Shown piece after piece: positions 32,619-45,343 of a DNA stretch of 64,000 nucleotides. Numbering within the stretch: the first letter of the stretch is position 1; every line of letters starts with the position of its first letter. The position numbers and the translations under genes are program-made. A model generated the notes under the pieces. It was not told where the DNA came from, searched no databases, and saw nothing but the letters and a program-made list of their open reading frames with translations. The DNA lies in the NCBI GenBank assembly GCA_016081115.2, contig CM071930.1, positions 46,909,335 through 46,973,334 on the forward strand, in the 5' to 3' direction. Source of the stretch: Rehmannia glutinosa. Lineage: Eukaryota > Streptophyta > Magnoliopsida > Lamiales > Orobanchaceae.

Positions 32619-33177
32619 TTTCAGAGAAAGTAACCGGTGAAAAATGTGTAAAATCTTGATCTTAGAAAGTAGGTTTTCGGACTCTTTGCAGAGGTTTTTC
32701 TTGCTTGTTGAAGATGAGAGAGTTTTTGTGAGGAGAGAGAAAATGTATTTTTGGCTTATATTGAACTTGAAAGGACGGTTTTTGGAATTTGAAAAGCTTG
32801 ATAAAAATCGACGGTCAGGATTTAACCTTCAAAACCGCATTAATTTTCCCACATTAAATGCAACAGCATTAATATCCAATCATATATTTAACTGTGCAGC
32901 TTTTGTACTGACAGTCTTAGTTACGTTGATGTCATCTTTAAAAACATTCTCGCTCCCTTAAAACGACTGAGTTTTTGCCAATTAGCTCATAAATGATTCA
33001 GCTATCATCCAAAAGTGACTTAACTCTGCTTCTCTCTTCACATTATATCACTCAGCTGTCAGCTAACCCGATACAGTTGATTTCCCGTCTAGGCTGTTTC
33101 ACTTGGCTGAAATGTGAAACTTGCTCATTTTTCATTCTGTCTTCTTATGTCTCTGCTGATTGAGTCTTCTGAGTATC

Positions 33178-36100
33178 CTAATTCAGCTCAATTAACCCTA
33201 GCTCATTCTTAAGCTCTTCAAATCTCGATTCACATAAGGGCTTTGTGAATATGTTAGCTAACTGCTTATCGGTTGAGATGTATTCCAAAGTAATGTCTTT
33301 GTTTTCAACATGATCTCTTATAAAATGATATCTGATATCAATGTGCTTTGTTCTTGAGTGCAACACTAGTGTTATCACACATAATTGGAATCTCTCTTTC
33401 TTCAATATCATAGTCTCTCAGCTGTTGTCTCATCCATAAGACTTGGGCACAACAACTATTGAATTTTGTTTCTTGCTGCACCAAGAAACTAATCTGTTTC
33501 CAAGCATTTGACATGAACCTGAAGTACTCTTCCTGCCAACTCTACATCCAACATAATCTGAGTATGAGTATCCTACCAGCTTGAATCCTCCTTCCTTTGG
33601 ATACCATAAGCCTACTTCTTGGCATTCCTTCAAATACCAAAGGATTCTCTTAGCTGCAGTCAAGTGACTCTCTTTTGGTGCAGATTGAAATCTAGCACAT
33701 ACACCTACTGCAAATGTGATGTCTGGCCTGCTTGCTGATAAATAGAGCAATGATCCAATGAGGGCTCTATATCTAGTTTGATCAACAGCTTTGCCATATG
33801 CATCCATGTCCATCTGAACTGATGTATTCATAGGAATTTTCACTGACGACTTCTCTTCCATACCAAATTTCATCATTAAATCTCTGGTATACTTCAATTT
33901 CTTGGCTTGAAGCCCTAAGAAGAAAGTCAACTATCCCATCATGCTCATCTCAAATTTGCCTTGCATGAGGTTTGAGAACTTGTCACACAGCTCTTTGTTT
34001 GTGGATCCAAAGATGATATCATCCATATATATTTGAACAAGCAGTATACTCTCTCCATCTTGAATCCTGAAGAGTGTCCTATCAACCTTGCCTTTGGTGA
34101 ATCCTATGTCAATTAGAAATTGAGACAATGTGTCATACCATGCTCTTGGTGCTTGTTTCAATCCATACAATGCTTTCTTGACCTTGTAGACCTTATCTCC
34201 AATAGTTTTCTGCTCAAACCCTGGAGGTTGTTCAACATAGACTTCTTGCTCTAACAGTCCATTTAGAAATACACTCTTCACATCCATTTGATATACAGTG
34301 AAGTTCTTATGTGCAACATAAGTAAGAAACATCCTTATTGCTTCCAATCTGGCAACAGGAGCAAAGGTTTCATCAAAATCTATACCTTTCTCTTGGCAAT
34401 ACCCTTTTGGCTACCAATCTTGTTTTGTTTCTGACAACAGATCCTTCCTCATTCATCTTGTTTCTGAATACCCACTTAGTACCAATAACATTTTGTTGGG
34501 TAGGCCTTTGAACTAATTCCCATAGTTTGTTTCTCTCAAACTGATTCAACTCTTCTTGCATGGCCTGAATCCAATGTGTGTCTTCCAATGCTTGAGACAT
34601 ATCTTTAGGCTCTATTTAAGAAATACAACAAGTGAACATTGCTTCATGATGTGCTCTGGATCTGGTTCTTATGCCATCTCTAACATCTCCAATGATTAAC
34701 TCATGTGGATGGTCTCTCACCATCTCACATCGTTGGAGTAAGTCTACTGGATTCAACCATCTTGCAGCTAAGTTGTCTTGAGTAGCTTCTTCATCATCAT
34801 CAGGGCTGAGTGCTCTTACTTCTGCTTCAACATAAGGATTCTTCTGCATAGTTGGTTGATTATGCATATCAGCTAACTCATCAATTTCTTCTCCATTCAC
34901 ATTTGGCTAATCAAATACCACATGGATAGACTCTTCGGTGACCATAGTCCTCTTGTTTAGCACTCTATAGGCATTACTCTCAGTTGAGTATCCCAAAAAG
35001 ATACTTTCATCAGCTTTAGCATCAAAAGCCTTCAGATTGTCCTTGCCATTGTTGTGGATGAAGCATTTACATCCAAATATCTTGAATATCCAACATTTGG
35101 CTTTCTCCCTGTCCAAATCTTATAGGGAGTCTTGGTTAATTGCCTGTTACTCATACATCTATTCTATTCGAGTATAGCATGTGTATTTATGGCTTCACCC
35201 GAAATCACTTAGGCAACCCAAATGCTTGACTAACATTGTCCTTGCAGCTTCCTTGAGAGTTCTGCTCCTTCTTTCACTACTACATTTTGTTTGTGGAGTC
35301 CTTGTCACGATAACTCATGAGCAATACCATTTTCAACATAATACGAGTTATAATCCCATTGACAAACTCGCCTCCCTGTCGATCTTATCTTTATAATTGT
35401 TTGACTCTTCTCGTTTTGAACTCTTCTCATTAGCCGAGACAACTTCTACAAGATGTTTCTTCTTTTACACATGAAAATTGTCCATGTATATCTTGAATAG
35501 TCATCCACCACCACTAAGGTGTATTTCTTTCCACTGATGCTAGCTGGCTCAACAGGGCCAAATAATCCATATGCAACAGATGCAATATCCTGGTTGAAGA
35601 AGGACTTGGCTTATCCTTGAATGATGATTTGATCTATTTTCCTATCTGGCATGCATCACATATACTTTCTTTCTTGTATACTGATTCTGGCAATCCTTCC
35701 ACAAGATGACTCCTTGCAAGCTTGTTGATTATCTTGAAATTCAAGTGACTCAGCTTCTTATGCCACAACCAACTGGATTCGGCTGTACTCCTTGCTAGTA
35801 GACATGTGTTTGGTGTAGCCGTAGACCAATCCACTACATACATATTCTTTTGTCTTGTTCCTTGCAAAGACAATCTCATTAGATTCAAAGATCCTTGATC
35901 TCGCATATCCCCAGTTGAATCCCACAATATAGCCTTTGTCACAGAGTTGGCTGATGCTCAACAGGTTGAAGTTGAGGCCTTCAACATAAGCAATATCTGT
36001 GATTTCCAGTCCATTCTTCTTGATGGATCTTGTGCCTTTGATCTCCCCTGGAGTTTTATTTCCTCCAAATATGAATTTTGCACCTTTGATCTCCTTGAAT

Positions 36101-36195
36101 CTTGACATATTTCTTTTATTTCCTATCATGTGTCTTGAACAACCACTATCCATGAACCAAGTTCCTTGGCACTTAGTTGTTCTTTGAACCTGCAA
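33178..36195 (-). pseudogene. Copia pol of element B, degraded
   Basis: Minus strand: protease motif WFMDSGCSRHM (36160); GAG-pre-integrase LWHKKLSHLNF and CDACQIGK (about 35780-35634); a badly decayed integrase core (35620-35120); IFGCKCFIHN and FLGYSTESNAYRV (35116-34907); RT with ELNQFERNKLWELV, QMDVKSVFLNG, KKALYGLKQAPRAWY and YMDDIIFG (34600-33931); then FFLGLQ, SRPDITFAVGVCARFQSAP, STSGSCQMLGNRLVSWCSKK (33930-33430) and RTKHIDIRYHFIRDHV with FTKPL (33411-33178). The protein is clearly different from C and D. Frames change many times and the catalytic part of integrase is barely recognisable. Confidence 0.9.
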
Positions 36196-37109
36196 TCAAG
36201 GAAATCAGTTTTTAGGTACCCAAACTTGTTTGGGTCCTGGGAGGTTAGTGCTCTAAGATGCTCCAACCAATCGATAGCCAGATGATCTACTCTAAGAGTT
36301 TCCATCTATCAGTATCATAGTCATAATGCACATTAGCAAATTGCTTGAGGGTTTTAGGATCACACAGTTTTCTCTTTTGTCTGTATGTCTGTGTGTTTGT
36401 TTTACCAAATGCTTTCTTGGGGTAGTTATGGAATTTCTAGGTGTAGTGCTTGGGTGCATGAGTATGCTGATAATAGCTCTTTTGCCTTGGGAATAACATT
36501 TGCTGAGGTTGAGGTCTTTGCCATTTTGGCTTGTATCCCATAGGTTTTTGCTGATATTTCACATTGTTATTCCATCAACTTGGTTTGGATAATTTCTACT
36601 ATTCCTATCATATGTATTTCTTTGATGAAATTTCTGGGGCTTTTGGTAGCTCTGTTTGGCTTTTACAGAGTATTTTCTGTTAAGAGTCTGCTGATGGACC
36701 TGTCTGAATTTCTTCTCAAATCGTCCTTTCAAAGATACTCTCATCGTTTCTTTTCTTTTCCCTTATAACCAAGGAAAATATGATTGTGATTGTGTTTTGG
36801 TGTGGATGTTGGTGTAACATATGGTGTTTTGGGCTTTTGGATTCCCTTGCTGCTTGAGGATCCTTTTTCCAAAATCACTATTGGAGCTTGACTATGCACA
36901 AAGGAATTGAATCCTATGTCTGTCTTGTCTCAACACTCTTTTTGACTCATAATAAGTTCATCCAATGATTTGGATGCTTTTGTAAATGACGCAATCACAT
37001 TTTTAAGTTATTTTTCTCTTTTCTCAATAGCAGCTGACTCTGCTAAGATTTTGGTGTTTTTAGCCTCCAGCTTAGTATTCTCATCAGCTATGTCACTCAG
37101 AGTACTCAG
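36196..37109 (-). pseudogene. C-terminal part of gag of element B (3' side of the C insertion)
   Basis: On the minus strand this encodes a coiled-coil stretch (LSDIADENTKLEAKNTKILA and KASKSLDELI), then Ser/Pro/Lys- and Gln/Asn/Tyr-rich low-complexity sequence leading to the protease motif. It is the continuation of the gag reading at 45344-46730. The left half of the CTCAG duplication is 37105-37109. Confidence 0.7.
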
Positions 37110-38195
37110 TGTTAAATAAATGTTTTTATCATGATTTTGATGATTTTGTGCAAATGTGATTTTATACCAAAACAATGTCCCTAAATGTTGTCCAAATACT
37201 TTCGATCAATTTAAAATGTTTTTACTATTTTTCGGAGTATTTCTTGAAATTTATTTTTGATAAAAAATTGGACAACACCTATATTTCAAGCTCGACCGGT
37301 CGCCGTATAGGGCAACCTGCACCTGAGTTGAGTTTTGAAATAGAAAATGGGACGGAGTGAAAAACAAGGAGGGCGATCGGTCGACCCTTAGGTCGACCGG
37401 TAGGGGTGACCAGTCGCCCTATGTAATTTTGTGGCAGCAAAATTGTGTCGTTTGAAATTCTTATCAGCAAGTTTTGCTTTTGATTTTTGTATAATATTTC
37501 TACATCTTGTGATCCTCTTTTTGTAGACAAAAGTGAAGAAGGATGAGCCTATGTCTATGAAGACTCTCCTATAAATAGAGGATGATTTGAAGACACAAGA
37601 TACAACACACAAGCATACAATACAACAAGAAATCTGCAAAATTCTCAAAGCTTTCATTTTTACATTCTTGTTGTAATAGCCTAAGTTCTTGCACTTGCAC
37701 AATCTTGAGGTCTAGGCTTTTTGTTCTTGATTACACTTGCACTCAAAGTTTGTATACTTCATTTATTGAGTTGTAATCTTGAATTTTTCTATCATCCAAA
37801 ACAAGATATCCTTGTTAGTGTTCTTGTGGTAAGAACACACTTGGGTGATTTTAGGTGTTGAAGAGTGTGGTACTCTTCATAGGTGTTGAAGGAAGATTGT
37901 GGTAATCTCCTTGAAGGTGTTGTAAGAAGATTGTGGTAATCTTCAAAGGTGGTGTTGTAACAATTGTGGTAATTGTTAATAAAATATTTTTTTTTTTTGA
38001 AATCCACTTCGGATATACCGGGGTGGTAGAGCACGTATTCCCTAGGTGGGTGAAGCTCTATAAATCATCGAGTGTTGTTTAATTCCCGCATTTACATTCT
38101 TGTCATTTACTTATCCATTCGAAAAAGAGGGTGATTTGTGAAAAATCGGCATAATCTATTCACCCCCTCTAGATTACGTAGCCACTGGACTAACA
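37110..38195 (+). repeat. 5' LTR of element C
   Basis: 1,086 bp, TGTTAAATAA...CTAACA. It carries TATAAATA at 37570-37577 and ACCGGT-containing GC-rich words at 37293-37425. It is about 150 bp shorter than the 3' LTR because sequence between two GACCGGT repeats (near 37390) is missing. Confidence 0.95.
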
Positions 38196-38197
38196 AG

Positions 38198-38210
38198 TGG
38201 TATCAAAGCC
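38198..38210 (+). other. Primer-binding site of element C
   Basis: TGGTATCAAAGCC begins two bases after the 5' LTR, the same variant of the initiator-Met-tRNA site as in D. Confidence 0.88.
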
Positions 38211-38252
38211 AAACTCTTTGGCTAGCTCGTTTCGAGTAAAGAGGAAAGATCC

Positions 38253-39862
38253 TTGGCTACGAACGAAGCTTATCTCACCACCGGCGCCTCCACCAACAAG
38301 CCGCCACTATTCGATGCCAACAACTACGCATTTTGGAAAGACCGTATGGAGTGCTTTCTACAAGGGTGTGGATTTGATATTTGGAATGTGGTCATTGAAG
38401 GAGTTGATCAACCTACCAAGAAATTGGAGGACGACACCTCGGCTCCCAAACCATTCAAGGAGTTCGATGAAAATGACAAGAAGGCTTTCTCTCTAAACGG
38501 TAAGACCTTAAATATTTTACATTGCTCTCTTACCGCCACCGAGTATAATCATATAAGAGGCATAAGGTCGGCACATGAAGTTTGGGAAAAATTAGAAACC
38601 ATCCATGAGGGCACAAAGAAAGTGAAGCAAGCAAGAAAAACAATGCTTGTGAAAGACTTTGGAAATTTCAATACGAATGATGGTGAAAGCATATCAAAAA
38701 TGGTGGAAAGGCTTGATAACATTGTGAATCCTCTTGTGGCTCTTGGAAAGGTCATCTCCGAAGAAGACAAGGTGACCAAGGTTTTGAACGCTCTTCCCAG
38801 CTCATGGTCCGAAAAGGTGACGGCTATCACGGAAGCACAAAATCTCGAGACACTCAAATTTGATGAGCTCATCGGGAACCTCCTCATCTACGAAGTCTAT
38901 CTCAAGGAGAGGAAAAATTCCAAACCATCCATCAATCAATCGGATATGCAAAATATTCCTAAAGGTCTTGCATCTTCTTCTAATAATGCATATTATGATA
39001 TTGATGAGGATGATGAGGAAACGGCCGCACTTGTTCATAAATTTGCAAAATTTGTGAATAAAAATAAGGCGAGAAAACCGAGAGACAACTCGTGTTTTAA
39101 ATGCGGAAAATCCGGGCACTTCATAGCCGATTGCCCAAAACTCGAGGAGGAGAAACAAAAGAATAAGAAGCCTTTTCCGAAAAAAAAGCTCTAAATGCGA
39201 AAGTCAAAACTTGGGATGAGCTACTTGAAACAACCGACGAAGAAGAAGAATCCGAACATGGCCTTATGGCCATAGACGACGAAAACAACGAGGTACGCTC
39301 TAATGCTTCATCTTCTTCCTTAGTTGATGATTTACAATGTGATTTTGATGAATTACAAAATGAGTTTCAAAATTTGATTGTTAAATACAAGACTTTAAAA
39401 AAGGAGCATAAAGAGCTTAAATTAGAAAAGGATAAATTGTTTACTTCTTATGAATATCTTGATAAAGCTCATGCTATTACTCTTACTAAAGTCCGTACTC
39501 TTGAAACCGAAAAATAAACGCTCACAAATGATCTTGAATGTTTGAAAAAGGATGTGCATCGTTTTAACTTAAGTACGGATAAAGTTACAAAAATTTTAGA
39601 TGCACAAAGAGGTGAGCATTCTAAATTAGGACTTGGCTATAAACCTTTTCAACCTCTTTCAAAGAAAAAAGACCAAGGTCCGACTTTTGTACGTGCTAGT
39701 AGTGCCCATAATCTTATTTGTTTTTATTATGGTAAAATTGGTCACTATGTTAGTCATTGTAAATTGAAGAATAATTTAGCTTTGTTTGGAGACCCAAAAG
39801 TCTCAAGGCTAACCCCCACGGACCTCAAAACTATAGGGTACCTAAAAATAATTCTTTTGTAG
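38253..39862 (+). pseudogene. Copia gag of element C, start codon lost
   Basis: The reading frame 38253-39194 (313 codons) is open and nearly the same as gag of D: NNYAFWKDRMECFL, a helical capsid-like part, and an intact CX2CX4HX4C knuckle CFKCGKSGHFIADC (about 39092-39133). The first codon is TTG where D has ATG, and no in-frame ATG takes its place upstream. A frame change in an A8 run at 39179-39186 separates this from the coiled-coil part (39266-39517). The second knuckle (about 39716-39760) reads CFYYGKIGHYVSHC, with a Cys lost. Confidence 0.9.
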
Positions 39863-39889
39863 GTCATAGGGGCTATAACAACTATAGAG

Positions 39890-42812
39890 GATTCAAAATG
39901 GCTCGTGGACAGCGGGTGTTCACGCCATATGACCGAAAGAGAGAACGTTTTACCAACATCAAGCTCCAAGAAGAGGGTATGGTCATGTTGGGCAATGGCA
40001 AAGGAAGAATTCTTGGAAATGGAGAAATTGGTAACTCTTCTTTCTTTCTTAGAATGTTCTTTTAGCCAACTTTGTGATTCAAATTATAATGTTGTTTTTA
40101 ATAAAGAAAAATGCCTTATTTCCAAAAATGATAAAATTATTTGTGAAGCAAATAGAAAATGCAATCTTTACAAAATTTGTACAAATGATTTGGTTAGTCA
40201 AAATGTTTCTTGTCTTGTCGCCAATAATGATTTAACTAGTTTATGGTATAGGCGACTTGGACATGTTGGATATAAAATTTGCAAATTATTTACAAAAACC
40301 AACATGTAAAAGGACTACCCAAATTGAATTTTGTAAATCTTGGCTTATGTGACACTTGTCAAAAGAACAATTTAGTTAAGAGTAGTTTTAAGCCCAAAAA
40401 TGAAATTTCCACAACCAAGCTTCTACAACTTCTTCATTTAGATTTGTATGGGGATATTGGTACGGCAAGTCTAAGTGGAAAACATTACACTTTTGTTATA
40501 GTTGATGATTTTTCTAGATATACTTGGGCTCTAGTTCTTACAAATAAAAGCGATGTCGTTAATGAGTTTGTTAAGTTGTGTAGACTTATTGAAAATGAAA
40601 AGGAAGATACTACTAAGTCTATTCAAGTGATCGAGGTGGAGAATTTGATGGAGAATTTAGAGTCTTTTGTTAAACCAAGGGATATAGTCACAATTTTTTG
40701 GCTCCAAGGACACCTCAACAAATGGAGTAGCCGAAAGGAAAAATCGGACACTTCAAGAAATGAGTCGGTCCATGCTCAATGAATTTTCACTTCCAAAATA
40801 TTTTTGGGCCGAAGCCGTAAGTACCGCTTGCTATGTCATTAATCGAGTTTATATTCGTCCTAAAATGATAAAACTCCATATGAGCTTTGGAAATGAAGAA
40901 CTCCAAATATTAGTTATTTCAAAATATTTGGATGTAAATGTTTTATTTTGAATACTAAAGATTAATTGGACAAACTTGATGCTAAGGCCGATGAAAGAAT
41001 ATTTATGGGGTATTCAACCAAGAGCAAAGCATATCGGGTTTCAATAAGACTAGTGGGGTTGTTGAAGAATCCATCCATGTCAAATTCAATGAAGCTTCGG
41101 GTGTTGAAAGGATACCCAATGATGAAAGTGATGAAGAGGATATTGTTGAACCCATTGTTTAAGATGATGCTCAAAATGATCAACCTTCAAGCTCAAATGT
41201 TCCTCAAGAAGACAAAGGTGATACATCGGATCTTCCCGTAGCATTGAAATTTAAGAGAGATCACCCAAAAGATCTTATTATTGGTGATCCCCTTGATAAA
41301 GTAATGACTCGAGGAAAATTTTCCGAGAAAGCTCTTATATCTCAAAAAGAGCCTAAAAATGCTAAGGAGGCTATTGAAGATGAGGATTGGTTTTTAGAAA
41401 TGCAAGAGGAGTTGAATCAATTTGAAAGGAATGATGTATGGGAATTAGTACCTTGTCCTCCATCTCAAACCATTATTGGTACAAAATTGGTTTTTCGAAC
41501 AAGCTCGATGACCAAGGCAATATTGTTCAAACAAAGCAAGGTTAGTAGCTCAAGGTTATTGTCAAGAAGAAGGTATTGATTTTGATGAAACATTTGCACC
41601 GTAGCACGTTTAGAAGCTATTTGTATTTTACTTGCCTATTCTTGTTTTAAAAATTTCAAGCTTTACCAAATGGATATAAAATCTGCATTTTTAAATGGTT
41701 TTATTCAAGAAGAAGCCTATGTAAAACAACCTCCGGGGTTTGAAATTTTTTCTAGGCCTAATGATGTTTACAAACTTAAAAAGGCCTTGTATGGTTTGAA
41801 ACAAGCACCCCGTGCATGGTATGATAGACTTAGCTCTTTTCTTTTACAAAATGGTTTTACAAGAGGTAAAGTTGATACTACTCTCTTTGTTTTTGAAAAG
41901 GGGCAAGATTGCTTATTAGTGCAAATTTATGTTGATGATATTATTTTTGGTGCTACTATGAATCCTTGTGCAAGAAATTTTCTAAGTTAATGCATGGTGA
42001 ATTTGAAATGAGCATGATGGGGGAGCTCAACTTCTTCCTTGGACTTCAAATTAAGCAATGCCAAGAAGGAATTTATATTTCACAATCAAAATATACAAAG
42101 GAGCTTTTGAAGAAATTTGGCATTGAAGAAGGAAGAACCGTCTCTACCCCAATGGCAACAAACGTCAAGATTGACAAAGATGAAAAAGGCAAGCCGGTTG
42201 ATGAATCCAAGTATCGAGGTATGATTGGTAGTTTTTTATTTAACGCAAGTAGACCGCATATTCTTCATGCCATATGCCTATGTGCTTGTTTTCAAAGCAA
42301 TCCCAAAGAATCTCATATGAGTGCCGTTAAAAGGATTTTTCGATATTTGAAAGGCACTATTCAATATGGTTTATTTTATCCAAAGAATGAAAATTTTTCT
42401 CTTAAAGGTTATAGTGATTCGGATTATGCGGGAAATATTGATGATCGTAAAAGTACTTCCGGATCATGTCAATTTCTAGGTGATTGCCTAGTTTCTTGGT
42501 TTTCAAAGAAACAAAATTGTGTTTCACTTTCAACGGCCGAAGCCGAATATATTTCCGCGGCTTTTTGTTGCACTCAATTGCTTTGGATGAAACAAACTTT
42601 AGCGGATTATAAATGTTCTTTTGAAAATGTTCCTATTTTTTGTTCAAAACCCGGTTCATCATAACCGTACTAAACATATTGAGATTCGACATCATTTTCT
42701 AAGGGATTGTGTTTCTAAACGAAAAATTGAGATATCTTTCGTACCATCTCAAGATCAATTGGCGGACATTTTTACAAAACCGCTATCTTCCGATACTTTT
42801 GCATCTATATGA
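39890..42812 (+). pseudogene. Copia pol of element C, degraded
   Basis: Protease motif VDSGCSRHMTE (39905); LWYRRLGHVGY (40242); integrase CDTCQKNN, LHLDLYGDIG and DDFSRYTW (40350-40530), with the third catalytic block broken by a frameshift; RT QEELNQFERND (41404), IKSAFLNGF, KKALYGLKQAPRAWYDRL, YVDDIIFG (about 41927-41950), GELNFFLGLQIKQ; RNase H GYSDSDYAGN, STSGSCQFLG, STAEAEYISAA (to 42664) and HHNRTKHIEIRHHFLRDCV with FTKPLSS (42621-42812). About 26 bp covering the RNase H SAINIA motif of D are deleted near 42645. At least seven frame changes. Confidence 0.92.
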
Positions 42813-44104
42813 GCTCGGTTAGGCATAATGCATATTGAATGATGTTTACATTTGCTTTTTGTACGTTTTTAAAACGTAGGGGCGAAAAATCGGATTTTTG
42901 GTTGAAAATTCGGATTTTGGAAAACAAAATGAGACAGTGGGCTGCCTGGGGTGAGGGCAACCAGTCGGACCTCACCTCGACCGGTCGCCCTCACTGTCGA
43001 CCGGTCGCCCACTGCTATTTTGTGGTTAAATACGGTTCTGTCTTCAGACTTAGCCATTTTGGCTCATTTTGTCCATTTTTCGTCCCCTTCGCCAAATGCA
43101 CACAAAATTTCACTTTAACTTTGTTTTCTTGCATACATTTCATATCTTGGACTTAATTATGCTCGATTATCATCATCATTGCTCGACTTTACCGATTGAA
43201 TGGTAAGAATTCTACTTCCTTTGCTCAATTGGGTTGAACCCTTGAGTTTTTGGCTTACATGTAATTTTATTGATGGAAGTTTCATATGATTGGGATGAGC
43301 TTATTAATTATGATGTATTGAATGGTGTTTGAACTGATTTGGTGATGAAAATTTTTGGCTTGATTCATTTACAAGGGCCTTATACAACTTCTTCTATTTT
43401 TGATGCCCACAACGTGTTCGATGAATTGTCGCAAAGAAAATTTCAACTTATACATGACTCATTTGCTTTCAAATGTCTTATATATTTATTGAGATCATGT
43501 TTTATCAATCAAATGAGCTTTTGCAAATCAAATGATTAATTTTCTCCTTTTTATTTGAAATTTAAGCTTCAATTTTCAAAAAGCTCGATAAATCGATAAA
43601 ATTGCGCACTTTGATATAATTGTATGATGTTTTTATCGTGCTAACACTCTTTTTGATGATTCCAAAGGGGAATAAACAAGAAAAAGGCTCATATGCTCAA
43701 AGAAGCGAAAATAAGCTCGCAAGAAAAGCTATAAGCTAAGGCTCTCAAAAGCCAAAAGTTGTGAATATTACTTAGTCCATTTGATGTATTGTGAACTTTT
43801 ATGCTTGACTAATGATGTTTTGTGACAGGGGGAGCTTCTATGCTCAAATAATTCAAGCTTGTTTTGTAAAAGCTAAGTTTTTAGCTTTAAATTGGTTGTT
43901 TTTATACTTATTCTTGATATGCATATTGATAGGGGGAGCTTTTGCAAAAAAGTTTTAAAAAATATTTGCTCCTATCCTTGTGTGTTTTACTTATGGTAAA
44001 TCTTGCTTGTAATGGATTGATGTTTTAGACCGGAAAATATGTTTTGTTTTAAAATTGTCCTCTTGAAAATTGTTTTGGTTTGTAATCATAAAAAAAAGTG
44101 AGTT
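42813..44104 (+). other. 3' non-coding region and polypurine tracts of element C
   Basis: It matches the same region of D. GC-rich words with GACCGGTCGCCC occur at 42955-43012. G-rich purine tracts lie at 43664-43672 (CAAAGGGGAA), 43826-43836 (CAGGGGGAGCT) and 43929-43940 (ATAGGGGGAGCT). The terminal tract before the LTR, AAAAAAAAGTGAGT (about 44090-44104), is worn compared with that of D. No gene. Confidence 0.75.
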
Positions 44105-45343
44105 TGTTAGATAAATGTTTTTATCATGATTTTGATGATTTTGTGCAAATGTGTTTTTATACCAAAACAATGTCCCTAAATGTTGTCCAAATACTTTCGA
44201 TCGATTTAAAATGTTTTTACTATTTTTCGGAGTATTTCTTGAAGTTTATTTTTGATAAAAAAAATTGGACAACACCTATATTTCAAGCTCGAACGGTCGC
44301 CCTATAGGGCAACCTGTACCTGGGTTGAGTTTTGAAACAGAAAATGGGACAGAGTGAAAAACAAGGAGGGCGACCGGTCGACCGGTCGATCCTATGGGCG
44401 ACCGGTGCCTGAACGTGAGTTTCAATTACAGAACACTGGATTGAAAAAATGAAGAGGGGACCGGTGAGGGCCGAGGCCGACCGACCCCCGCAACCTGTCC
44501 TGGATCGCACTAATTTCTTTCAAACTTTCGAAATCTTATACAGGGAAACTGGTCGCCCTATGTAATTTTGTGACAACGAAATTGTGCTGTTTGAAATTCT
44601 TATCATCAAGATTTGCTTTTGATTTTTGTACAATATTTCTACATCTTGTGATCCTCTTTTTGTAGACAAAAGTGAAGAATGAGGAGCCTATGTGTCTATG
44701 AAGACTCTCCTATAAATAGAGGATGATTTGAAGACGTAAGATACAACACACAAGCAAACAATACAACAAGAAATCTACAAAATTCTCAAATCTTTCATTT
44801 TTACATTCTTGTTGTAAAGCCTAAGTTCTTGCACTTGCACAATCTTGAGGTCTAGGCTTTTTGTTCTTGATTACACTTGCACTCAAAGTTTGTATACTTC
44901 CTTTATTGATTTCTAATCTTGAATTTTTCTATCATCCAAAACAAGATATCTTTGTTAGTGTTCTTGTGGTAAGAACGCACTTGGGTGATTTTAGGTGTTG
45001 AAGAGTGTGGTACTCTTCATAGGTGTTGAAGGAAGATTGTGGTAATCTCCTTGAAGGTGTGGTGTTGTAAGATTGTGGTAATCTTCAAAAGTGGTGTTGT
45101 AACAATTGTGGTAATTGTTAATAAAATCTTTTTTTCTTTTTGAAATCCACTTCGGATATACCGGGGTGGTAGACCACGTAGTCCCTAGGTGGGGTGAAGC
45201 TCTATAAATCATCGAGTGTTGTTTAATTCCAGCATTTACATTCTTGTCATTTACTTGTTCATTCGAAAAAGAGGGTGATTTGTGAAAAATCGGCATAATC
45301 TATTCACCCCCCCTCTAGATTATCGTAGCCACTTGGACTAACA
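44105..45343 (+). repeat. 3' LTR of element C
   Basis: 1,239 bp, TGTTAGATAA...CTAACA, with TATAAATA at 44711-44718. A GC-rich segment at 44285-44515 includes GCGACCGGTCGACCGGTCGA. The target duplication CTCAG follows at 45344-45348. Confidence 0.95.

Larger units (their letters stand above)
37110..45343 (+). mobile_element. Copia LTR retrotransposon C (Sirevirus-like), inserted in gag of B
   Basis: 8,234 bp, plus strand, full layout: 5' LTR 37110-38195, primer site, gag, pol, 3' non-coding, polypurine tract and 3' LTR 44105-45343. It is flanked by a perfect 5-bp duplication CTCAG (37105-37109 and 45344-45348). It is the same family as D. The gag start codon is lost and pol is frameshifted, so it is defective, although the structure is complete. 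It is the innermost, hence youngest, insertion of the A-B-C nest. Confidence 0.96.
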
